From NCBI GenBank assembly GCA_009363875.1, contig CM018691.1, positions 37,859,446 through 37,923,445 on the forward strand: a stretch of 64,000 nucleotides of DNA. Reading direction: 5' to 3'. The stretch is from Mikania micrantha. Lineage: Eukaryota > Streptophyta > Magnoliopsida > Asterales > Asteraceae. Position numbers and translations under genes: made by a program. Positions within the stretch are counted from its first letter, which is position 1. Each line of letters begins with the position of its first letter. Shown here piece by piece: positions 40,383 to 51,716 of this stretch. Below the pieces are notes generated by a model. The model was not told the origin of the DNA and ran no database searches. It saw only the letters and a list, made by a program, of their open reading frames with translations.

Positions 40383-43125
40383 GCTAAATCACCACCAAGG
40401 TTCGCTGCCTTGGGGAATTGTTCTCCGATTTGTTGACCAGAACTTCACTAGGCCCAACAGACTTATTTCAGGCCTAAAGTCTTGACCCAATAGCATAAAC
40501 ACACAGGCACAATAATGTAGTCCAGCTCGCTGTTAAAGCCCACTAGTTCGACCACCATAATTAAATTGGACCACATGAAGGATTCGGCCCAACCTCAATA
40601 TGAATCGACATTTCTTGTAATTGGGCCGAACATATAGTAACCCAATACTAATTCTTGGCCCAATAGCGTACATGTGATCTTTGAGACGTTAATTGGGCCT
40701 ATGCACACTTATGCGGTCCACAGCCCACCATTTCGGCCCATGATGTTCAATTAGATACATGTGAAGCATGACCCACACGACTCACATTCGGCCCAATGAG
40801 ATTAAAAGTAACTAAAATTGTGAAACAAATAACTCATGATGATAATTAGTGGAATCATAATTCCGATTTAATTAAAAGATGTTAAACACTTGTGTCGAAA
40901 AGATTAGTGATAGTTAAGGTCAACACTTGCACACGCTCAAATCAATTAGAACCTATACTTATAATTTACAACAACGTGTAAACAATACAGGATCGTGAAA
41001 TCAACATGCAACAAATCCAATCAAGGAGCGCGTCTTCATTCTTTTAAGCTAAGTCAACCCTACAACAACAACAAGGTGAGTTCATATGCCCCTTTTCTTT
41101 AAACTTTATTGATTTTAAACTCTCGGGGCTGAGAAACATGCTTTACTTTTATTTATTTAAATGTTTTGATTACATATTGTTTATACATTGATTCTAATGA
41201 TATTAAATTGCTTGTTATCATATATCATTGTATGCATGCTTGTATGATCATATTATGACAGGAAAAATTAGATGATTATGATATAATAATATCATAACTT
41301 ATCAATACAATAGAATAACATAGTTGTATGAATTGCTCTTACAACACTTGAATATTCTTACAAGAAGTAACACAGAAACAAGTACATGGAACATTATGAC
41401 AAGAACAAAACACAAGAATGATATAAAGATAACACGTCTTTATTACAATCATTCAATACAAGAGTGAACCAAGTATAATAAGACAGGTGCTTATAATACT
41501 TCACTTACAACTTGATACATATTACAAGAGAACATGGAACAATTAACATACAATACCTGAGTCAACTAAGTGTAGTTAAGACTAGATCTTAATACAGCTT
41601 AGTGACAATAAGGTGACTTCATGGGAAACAAGTAATGGTAATCATGATAATGTAACTTCATGATAACAACACCATTCACACATTGATTAGCATAATGTAA
41701 TAAGACAAGTTCTTATTCAACCTTGTTAACACACAGAGAACAAATACATCAGTGAACACTAATACAATTAATTACTATTGAACTGTTGTATTATATCATT
41801 TCAGTCATGTGCCATGCATTCAAAAGATCACGGTAAGACCCTCTCATAAACCGCTGAACCAGTTAGTTTGACGTGACTAAACCGATGATAGCATAGTGGT
41901 ACCATAGGTTTGACAAACCTCTAGCTTGTAGGGCTAGTATGTTAATCGTAACAATTCAATGGCCGGCAACGTACCACCGGTGACAGGGCGACTTCAAGTC
42001 AGGTTCTGGTAAAGCGTCACATGGTGATATTAATAAACAGGAATGTGGTAATTAATCCAACGGGATCCTATTGATTAGTAGGTTGAGGAATTGATCTTAC
42101 CTCATGTTTCACTACTAGTAATAGTTTTCGTTGAGGACATTGGGAATACAAAGTGGTAGAGATAAATCGGATGCATTGTAATCTGATTACGTGAGGATTA
42201 CAATGGATTCCTTTTAGGCTCTATGCACTTCAAATGAATACATATGACAATTGGTTAACTAACACTCTTAATAATTAAAAGTGTAACAACAGTTAACCCC
42301 ACAAATATAGAATAATGTAAGGAACAGATTTGATAAATCTAATATCCTTAACACATATAATGGTTATCTAAACTTCGGTTGATAGCTGTAACTACATTAT
42401 CATATTATTCTATACATGATATCACAGGTGATCAAGGTTTGGATAAACATGTGGATTTGGGAATGGAAATCAATAGTTGTATTGCAAGTAGTGTGGAATT
42501 CTAGTAGTAATGTGGTGGGATGTTGGCTAGGGCTTAGTTCCCTTACATATGCCCTATATATAAGCATCACTATTAGGATGATATAGTACTTGTGAACATA
42601 ACTATTGAGGATCCATTGGGAAAACAGGTGATCAAACAACATACAAGTAACATAACCCTCATTGTGAATGTGCATGTGAATGAATCAAGGTTTTTCAATT
42701 AACATACTTATGAACTCACCAACCTAGTGTTGACTTTGTTTAAATGCATGTTTTCTCAGGTGACGGACAGGTGTAGATACATATATGCAAGTACTAAGCT
42801 AGTGGACTTTTAGAAGACCTAGCTTCATTTTGATTGCATACTTTTGGATGACAAAGACAATGAATCATCTTTTGTATATCTTGTACAGATACAAGATATA
42901 AACTCATTGATTCTTTTGATTAGATTTACTTAGTTAAATTATGATGGAACAATGTAATTTAACTTTGTAATTCTATTTCATGTCATGTTAGCATTTCTCA
43001 TTTATATCTCATGTGTTATGTAAACAATCTGATCATTTGATTATCACTCACGATATCGCGCCCCGGGAACCTTCCGCCCGACGGGAAAACCCGATCCGTT
43101 CCCGCCGGCCCAGGGTGTGACAGAT

Positions 43126-43142
43126 TGGTATCGGAGCCATGG
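43126..43142 (+). other. Gypsy-1 primer-binding site
   Basis: TTGGTATCGGAGCCATG lies three bases after the 5' LTR. It is an initiator Met tRNA match with one A-to-G difference from the gypsy-2 site. Confidence 0.85.
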
Positions 43143-43297
43143 TTATAGAGATATATAGGTCATAATACTTGAACGGTTTGGCCTAGACTATAACCTAGGG
43201 ATCCTCATGTAGAGATTATGTGATATAGGATTCTAATTGCATATGTCTTCTGCTTCTGATCACTGCACTAACCGATTTCCTTTCGGTTATGATCAGA

Positions 43298-44979
43298 ATG
43301 CCGCCAAAAAGACAACCAACTCTACTACCACCACCACCGAACGATTCAGCACCACACTCATCGACCCCGACACCGCCTGACTCTCCGACACAACCACATC
43401 CCCCTCCGCAATCGCCTGTTCATCAGTTGGACCCTGCTACTGTAGCATTGGCCACTCTTCTGACCAGCCAGCTAAGGGATGTGATCCCGGAGATGATGAA
43501 TCGGATTAACGTTGCCAACTCGTCTGGAGAAGGCAGCGTAAACACAAGGCACCATCAGGACTACTCCTACAAAAACTTCGTAGGATGCAAGCCACCCAAC
43601 TTCAGTGGCAGTGAAGGCGCCATCGGATTGATCCAATGGATCGAGAAGATGGAAACTACTTTGGATATCAGTGGTTGTCCTGATCAGCACAGAGTCAGAT
43701 ATGCTGCAGGCTCATTCAGCAAAAGAGCATTGACGTGATGGAATGCTCAGATTCAGACTCGAGGCAGGGATGAGGCTCTGTCTATGCCATGGGATGATTT
43801 CAATGTCATGCTGAGGGCAGAGTTCTGCCCGAGAAATGAAGTAAAGAAGATTGAGACTGAGCTTCTCAATCTGGTTATGATTGGTGGTAAGCATCTGGCT
43901 TACACCACCCGCTTTCATGAACTGGCTACTTTGGCACCGGATGTGGTGCCGACACTGGAAAAGAGAATCGAGAGGTACGTCGGTGGACTACCTCCCTGCA
44001 TGCAAGGGCACGTGATTTCTGCTCGCCCTACCACTATGGAGTCAGCTGTCTCTCTGTCAGCGAATTTAACTGACGTGATGATTGCCTCTGGAGCAATCAA
44101 GGGCGAGGCAAACACAAACAAAGCAGAAACATCAAGGAAGTCGGATAAACGTCGGCTAAGAAACATAAGGTGGTTAGAAACTTTGTTGCAACCACCCAAG
44201 CTCCAATGCTCAACCAGCCACCACCACTGCAGATCAGAAAGCCATACACTGGCACTGCACCTTTGTGCAACTCATGTCAGTTTCATCACTTACCAAACAT
44301 CCCGTGCAGACACTGCACCAACTGTGGGAGGTTTGGTCATCTGGTAACTCAATGCAGGAGTCCGAGGGCTCAGAACAGAAACAACAACGCAACTACTATG
44401 GCTGCTGCTGCAGATCCTAGGTCTTGCTACAACTGTGGTGAACCAGGACATTTCACTCGGGATTGTCCCAAGAGAAATCAACAAGGGGCTCAAGCACCAA
44501 GAGGACGAGCCTTTCAGATAGGAGCTGCTGCTGCTCGTCAAGACCCGAATGTAATCACGGGTACGTTCCTCTTATCTGACTTATATGTATCCATATTATT
44601 TGACACTGGTGCGGATCAGAGTTTTATCTCGTCCGACTTTGCATGCCATCTTAATTATGTTGAGGAACTGTTAGACTCCCCTTACACTATTGAGATAGCA
44701 AACGGCAAACAGATCACAGTAGACACAATACTTAGGAATTGCCAACTAACACTTGGCGATCACACATTTTCCATCGACTTGATACCGATGGAGCTGGGCA
44801 GTTTCGACATCATCATCGGAATGGATTGGCTGTCTCTTAATCGAGTTGAGTTCATCTGTTCCGATAAACTATTACGCATTCCCGTGGAGAACAATGAGAT
44901 CTTGGAGATTCGTGGAGACCAAGCGAAACGCAGTGTCAAGATAATATCGTGCATGAAGGCTCGTAAGTACCTCCGATAG
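43298..44979 (+). pseudogene. gag: Gypsy-1 gag and protease, broken
   Basis: Likely start ATG 43298 (Met-Pro-Pro-Lys-Arg), with a Pro-rich N-terminus. The gag domain resembles gypsy-2 (Asn-Phe-Ser-Gly-Ser-Glu-Gly-Ala-Ile-Gly). TGA at 43736-43738 replaces a Trp codon. The frame resumes as 43784-44160, then shifts near 44150 into the frame ending at 44979. That part holds two zinc knuckles (about 44314-44355 and 44422-44463) and a protease with Asp-Thr-Gly near 44602. TAG at 44977-44979 interrupts the protease-RT linker. Confidence 0.88.
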
Positions 44980-47867
44980 CAATGCATTGCAGTCTTAGCT
45001 CAGGTGATCGAGAAAGACAAGAAAGCAATCAAGATTCAAGACGTGCCAATTGTGAAGGACTATGCGGACGTGTTTCCGGATGATTTGCCGGGACTGCCAC
45101 CCGAGAGATCGGTGGAGTTTCGAATCGATTTGATTCCGGAGCAACTCCTATAGCTAAGTCTCCTTATAGACTTGCACCATCAGAAATGCAGGAATTGTAC
45201 AATCAATTGCAAGAGCTTCTCGATAAAGGATTCATCCGACCGAGCTTTTCCCCGTGGGGAGCTCCGGTTCTTTTTGTTAAAAAGAAGGATGGAACTTTCA
45301 GGATGTGCATTGATTACAGAGAACTCAACAAACTCACCATCAAGAATATGTACCCGTTACCGAAGATTGATGATTTGTTTGATCAGTTACAGGGAGCACA
45401 GTACTTTTCAAAGATAGACCTGAGATTAGGTTATCATCAGCTCCGGATTCAAGAGGAAGACATACCCAAGACGGCCTTTCGTACCCGATATGGTCACTAC
45501 GAGTTCATGGTGATGCCATTCGGATTGACGAACGCATTGGCAGTGTTCATGGACTTAATGAACCGGGTGTGCAAGCCGTACTTAGATCAATTCGTTATTG
45601 TCTTTATTGATGATATACTGATTTATTCAAAGAGCGAGAAGGAACACGAGCAACACCTCAAGACAGTTTTGGAGCTTCTGAAAGAAGAACGACTCTATGC
45701 CAAATTCTTCAAGTGTGAATTTTGGTTAAGAGAAGTTCAATTCTTGGGTCACGTGATTAACAGTAATGGTATTCACGTGGATCCTACCAAGATTGAAGCA
45801 ATCAAGAACTGGGATGTGCCTACAACGCTGACAGAGGTCAGATCATTCTTGGGATTGGTTGGTTATTATAGGAGATTCATCTCGAATTTCTCTAAGATAG
45901 CCTTGCCTCTCACAAAGCTCACACAGAAGTCTGAACCTTTCGTGTGGACTCATAAACAGGAAGAGGCATTCCAGACACTGAAACAAAGATTGTGCAATGC
46001 TCCTATCTTAACACTCCCAGAAGGCAATGATGACTTTGTAGTTTACTGTGATGCTTCCCGTCAGGGACTCGGATGTGTTTTGATGCAACGAGACAAAGTC
46101 ATTGCTTATGCCTCACGACAGTTGAAAATACACGAGAAGAACTACACGACACACGATCTCGAACTGGGAGCTGTTGTCTTTGCCTTAAAGATTTGGAGAC
46201 ACTACCTTTATGGTACTAAATGCACTATCTTCACAGATCACAAGATTCTACAACAAATATTTGATCAGAAAGAGCTTAACATGAGACAGAGACATTGGGT
46301 TGAGCTCCTGAACGATTACGATTGTGCGATCAAATACCATCCGGGCAAAGCAAATGTTGTTGCAGATGCTTTGAGCCGGAAGGAAAGAGTCAAATCCTTG
46401 CGCGTTAGAGCAATGGGAATGACAGTGCAAACAAGTCTCAGAGATCAAATCGTACAAGCACAACAAGACGCAAAAGCAAGAAACAATTTGAAACAAGATC
46501 TCGATTGTGGAGCTGAGAAACATTTCGAGACAAAACAAGATGGAATTATCTATTATCTTGATCGCATGTGGATTCCAACGGTAGATGAACTCCGAACACT
46601 CATTCTTGACGAGGCACACAAGACACGTTATTCAGTTCATCCTGGTGCCGATAAAATGTATCAAGATCTTAGGTCGTTTTATTGGTGGCCGGGTATGAAG
46701 AAAGACATTGCCACTTATGTTGGCAAATGCATCACTTGTGCCAAAGTCAAAGCCGAACACCAGAAACCTTCGGGTTTGCTAGAACAACCAGAGATACCAC
46801 AATGGAAGTGGGAACAAATAGCTATGGATTTCATTACCAAGCTACCCCGCACTTCCAGCGGATACGATTCTATTTGGGTCATCATTGATAGATTGACCAA
46901 GTCCGCACACTTCTTGCCGATCAGAGAGACATACAAGATGGAGAAACTAGCGAAATTATACATTGATGAAATAGTAGTAAGGCACGGGGTGCCATTGTCT
47001 ATTATTTCCGACCGGGACAGTCGATTTACTTCGTGTTTCTGGCAATCATTGCAACAATCCCTAGGGACAAGTGTTAACTTGAGCACTGCTTACCATCCAC
47101 AAACGGATGGACAAAGCGAGCGTACCATTCAAACCCTAGAGGATATGTTGAGAACATGCATCCTAGACTTCGGTGGAAGTTGGGATCCACACTTACCACT
47201 CATTGAGTTCTCCTACAACAATAGCTACCACAGCAGCATTGGATGTGCTCCTTTTGAAGCACTTTATGGTAGAAAATGTCGGTCTCCAATTTGTTGGACC
47301 GAAGTGGGAGACAACAGAATAACTGGACCTGAACTTATTCAGGAAACTACTGATCAGATTGCCCAGATACGGCAGCGATTACAAGCAACACGTAGCCGCC
47401 AAAAGAGTGACGCCGACAAACGGCGCAAGCCTTTGGAATTCGATGTGGGTGACCGAGTCATGTTGAAGGTGTCCCCATGGAAAGGCGTAGTTCGTTTTGG
47501 GGCTAAAGGCAAGCTAGCACCTAGGTATTTCGGACCGTTTGAGATTACTCAACGCATAGGTACTGTGGCATACAGACTCAGACTCCCTGATGAACTCATC
47601 AGAGTACACGATGTGTTTCATGTATCAAATCTCAAAAGGTGCTTGGCTGACGAATCATTGATCATACCATTGGAAGAAATACAAGTTGATGAGCAACTAC
47701 ACTTCATTGAAGAACCTGTAGAGATTATGGAACGTGAAGTTAAGAAACTGAAATGAAGCCGTATCCCTATCGTAAAGGTTCGATGGAACTCCAAGCGTGG
47801 ACCAGAATTTACTTGGGAGCGCGAGGACAACATGAAAGCAAAGTAACCCCACCTGTTCGAGAAGTAA
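44980..47867 (+). pseudogene. pol: Gypsy-1 pol: RT, RNase H, integrase, chromodomain-like end
   Basis: A one-base shift near 45140 leads into a long open frame ending at 47756. It carries RT (Phe-Ile-Asp-Asp near 45605), RNase H (about 46030-46370) and the integrase zinc site (about 46635-46745). The integrase core follows, with Met-Asp-Phe near 46825, then the long Gly-Arg-Lys-Cys-Arg-Ser-Pro block. TGA at 47754-47756, consistent with CGA to TGA, cuts off the chromodomain-like end. That segment is still visible to the TAA at 47865-47867, with another TAA at 47844. The enzymatic core is intact, so this copy decayed recently or was kept intact by recombination. Confidence 0.9.
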
Positions 47868-47910
47868 AGCCCGACCTTTATGCTTAAATTTCGGGACGAA
47901 ATTTCTTTAA

Positions 47911-47920
47911 CAAGGGGAGA
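47911..47920 (+). other. Gypsy-1 polypurine tract
   Basis: CAAGGGGAGA, one base before the 3' LTR. Confidence 0.88.
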
Positions 47921-47921
47921 C

Positions 47922-50900
47922 TGTGACAACTAGTACCTGACTGACCAGCAAGTCCGTACGGTAGGTGTACTTGCAAACAGTAACTATGTGTACATACGTG
48001 ATTGTAAACAGTACTTGTATTAACAGAATTCTAAATACAAGAACAGTTGTACGTATTTTCGTGTAAACTTAAATACTGAAATTACAACACTCATTGGAAA
48101 CATTAGTTTTCTGTATTTAAGTGAAAACCTAAGTACAGTTAGCACAACAAAACATGAGAAACAACAGTGTTCATACAATCATCAGAAACAAATCGGTTGC
48201 GATCTGATATCCATAGATGACAGGAATCAGATGGCCGATATTTCAATGTGAAAACAATGTGATAACATGATGTTTAGTTGAGTCCGACAGTGAGGAAACA
48301 CAATTCAAACATAATTCACAGTGTCGTTTCAGAATAACAAACTGACAGTGAGTTTGCGTGGGTGACAATTCACACAAACACATCTGTGAGTTTAATGTTC
48401 TGAAATGATGACTGGAAAGTAGAAAACAAAAGTCAGAAAGCCAAACCATCGAAGTCTTCGTTCGAATGACGATTCGAACGAATACGCGCGATGGTGACGC
48501 GATTTGACGAAACGACAACGAAACACGACACGAACGAAACTAAATTAATAAAATTAAATAAATAACGTTTTACAATTTTGAAACTCATCAAAATAAAAAA
48601 AAATTAACTTCTTTTAATTATTACAAATTAATTACGCGTAAAATTCCGAATACGCGACGAAAACGCGAATCGAGCAACCGAAACAAACCCGGACACCACA
48701 CGTGATATAAAAACTCTAAATGAGAGTGTTCCTCTCATTTTTCACACCCACATCTCTTTCTCTCTCTAAAAAAATCCGGCTACCACCATTCACCACCATT
48801 TTTCACCTTCAAAATCCCATAACTTCTTCATTTCTCAACGGAATTGAGTGATTCTCGAACCCACACGAAGCCCTTGATGTCCTCTACATAGAAGTACAAT
48901 AGATCTGGAGTTCTAACCGGCCAAATTTGAGGTATGAACAAGGAAAGATCACGGAAAATAGGGTTTTCTAAACCCACTACTCAACACACACACATAACCG
49001 GCTTCCAACTCATTTCTTCGAACCAGACCACATCGGAAAACTCTTTATGGTACATCCTCAGTATGGGAACAGTGCTCTGACCAGGCGTGATCGAGGAAAA
49101 GAAGGGGGCTGCAACAGGTTCGCCGCGGGGAGCAATGGCCAAACCCTAGGGCGCCGGCCGAACCCTGCATGCAGCCGAAGCCACCCACCACCGAACCTTC
49201 CTCGGTCAGCCGAACCATGATGCTGTCCACGAACCCTTTCCGTGCTCAGCCGAACCAACAGAGTTATTTCAGGCCCAAAGTCTAGACCCAATAGCATAAA
49301 CACATAGGCACAATAATGTAGTGCAGCTCGCTGTTAAAGCCCACTAGTTCGACCACCATAATTAAATTGGACCACATGAAGGATTCGGCCCAACCTCAAT
49401 ATGAATCGACATTTCTTGTAATTGGGCCGAACATATAGTAACCCAATACTAATTCTTGGCCCAATAGCGTACATGTGATCTTTGAGACGTTAATTGGGCC
49501 TATGCACACTTATGCGGTCCACAGCCCACCATTTCGGCCCATGATGTTCAATTAGATACATGTGAAGCATGACCCACACGACTCACATTCGGCCCAATGA
49601 GATTAAAAGTAACTAAAATTGTGAAACAAATAACTCATGATGACAATTAGTGGAATCATAATTCCGATTTAATTAAAAGATGTTAAACACTTGTGTCGAA
49701 AAGATTAGTGATAGTTAAGGTCAACACTTGCACACGCTCAAATCAATTAGAACCTATACTTATAATTTACAACAACGTGTAAACAATACAGGATCGTGAA
49801 ATCAACATACAACAAATCCAATCAAGGAGCGCGTCTTCATTCTGTTAAGCTAAGTCAACCCTACAACAACAAGGTGAGTTCATATGCCCCTTTTCTTTAA
49901 ACTTTATTGATTTTAAACTCTCGGGGCTGAGAAACATGCTTTACTTTTATTTATTTAAATGTTTTGATTACATATTGTTTATACATTGATTCAAATGATA
50001 TTAAATTGCTTGTTATCATATATCATTGTATGCATGCTTGTATGATCATATTATGACAGGAAAAATAAGATGATTATGATATAATAATATCATAACTTAT
50101 CAATACAATAGAATAACATAGTTGTATGAATTGCTCTTACAACACTTGATTATTCTTACAAGAAGTAACACAGAAAAAAGTACATGGAACATTATGACAA
50201 GAACAAAACACAAGAATGATATAAAGATAACACGTCTTTATTACAATCATTCAATACAAGAGTGAACCAAGTATAATAAGACAGGTGCTTATAATACTTC
50301 ACTTACAACTTGATACATATTACAAGAGAACATGGAACAATTAACATACAATACCTGAGTCAACTAAGTGTAGTTAAGACTAGATCTTAATACAACTTAG
50401 TGACAATAGGGTGACTTCATGGGAAACAAGTAATGGTAATCATGATAATGTAACTTCATGATAACAACACCATTCACATATTGATTAGCATAATGTAATA
50501 AGACAAGTTCTTATTCATCCTTGTTAACACACAGAGAACAAATACATCAGTGAACACTAATACAATTAATTGCTATTGAACTGTTGTATTATATCATTTC
50601 AGTCATGTGCCATTTATTCAAAAGATCACGGTAAGACCCTCTCATAAACCGCTGAACCAGTTAGTTTGACGTGACAAACCGATGATAGCATAGTGGTACC
50701 ATAGGTTTGACAAACCTCTAGCTTGTAGGGCTAGTATGTTAATCGTAACAATTCAATGGCCGGCAACGTACGACCGGTGACAGGGCGACTTCAAGTCAGG
50801 TTCTGGTAAAGCGTCACATGGTGATATTAATAAACAGGAATGTGGTAATTAATCCAACGGGATCCTATTGATTAGTAGGTTGAGGAATTGATCTTACCTC

Positions 50901-51711
50901 ATGTTTCACTACTAGTAATAGTTTTCGTTGAGGACATTGGGAATACAAAGTGGTAGAGATAAATCGGATGCATTGTAATCTAACATTATCATATTATTCT
51001 ATACATGATATCACAGGTGATCAAGGTTTGGATAAACATGTGGATTTGGGAATGGAAATCAATAGTTGTATTGCAAGTAGTGTGGAATTCTAGTAGAAAT
51101 GTGGTGGGATGTTGGCTAGGGCTTAGTTCCCTTACATATGCCCTATATATAAGCATCACTATTAGGATGATATAGTACTTGTGAACATAACTATTGAGGA
51201 TCCATTGGGAAAACAGGTGATCAAACAACATACAAGTAACATAACCCTCATTGTGAATGTGCATGTGAATGAATCAAGGTTTTTCAATTAACATACTTAT
51301 GAACTCACCAACCTAGTGTTGACTTTGTTTAAATGCATGTTTTCTCAGGTGACGGACAGGTGTAGATACATATATGCAAGTACTAAGCTAGTGGACTTTT
51401 AGAAGACCTAGCTTCATTTTGATTGCATACTTTTGGATGACAAAGACAATGAATCATCTTTTGTATATCTTGTACAGATACAAGATATAAACTCATTGAT
51501 TCTTTTGATTAGATTTACTTAGTTAAATTATGATGGAACAATGTAATTTAACTTTGTAATTCTATTTCATGTCATGTTAGGATTTCTCATTTATATCTCA
51601 TGTGTTATGTAAACAATCTGATCATTTGATTATCACTCACGATATCGCGCCCCGGGAACCTTCCGCCCGACGGGAAAACCCGATCCGTTCCCGCCGGCCT
51701 GGGGTGTGACA
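47922..51711 (+). repeat. Gypsy-1 3' LTR (3790 bp)
   Basis: Collinear with 38702-43122 except for two deletions: one equals 40027-40456 of the 5' LTR (junction at 49257/49258), the other about 42184-42392 (junction near 50985). Elsewhere differences are few. Confidence 0.93.
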
Positions 51712-51716
51712 GCTGC

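Larger units (their letters stand above)
38702..43122 (+). repeat. Gypsy-1 5' LTR (4421 bp)
   Basis: TATA box TATAAAAA at 39485-39492, with a pyrimidine-rich stretch just downstream. This leaves an unusually long R-U5 of over 3.5 kb. It contains a CGAACC array (39914-40382) and a GGCCCA/TGGGCC-rich zone (40450-40800). A hairpin lies at 42174-42205. The remainder is AT-rich, and its short ORFs recur in the other LTR. Confidence 0.93.
38702..51711 (+). mobile_element. Gypsy-1: Tekay/Del-type element with very long LTRs, nested in copia-3
   Basis: 13,010 bp, beginning TGTGACAACTAG and ending GGGGTGTGACA, with perfect 5-bp TSD GCTGC (38697-38701 and 51712-51716). The LTRs are 4421 bp (left) and 3790 bp (right). 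The interior is only 4.8 kb: PBS, gag, protease, RT, RNase H, integrase, then PPT. Six or more stops and frameshifts break gag-pol. The pol sequence is close to gypsy-2 but the LTRs are not alike except for their terminal bases and motif types, so they are different families of one lineage. No counterpart of the gypsy-2 acidic ORF lies between PBS and gag (43143-43288). Confidence 0.95.

Noticed and set aside
40098..40436. 112-residue plus-strand ORF in the CCGAACC array
   Set aside because: Its Arg/Thr/Glu-Pro-rich composition is dictated by the motif array, and it is missing in the other LTR.
42400..42675. 91-residue minus-strand ORF conserved in both gypsy-1 LTRs (also 50989-51264)
   Set aside because: Identity follows from LTR duplication at insertion; there is no family signal or start context. 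The same holds for 39022-39297 with 48243-48518 and for 17279-17497 with 26326-26544.
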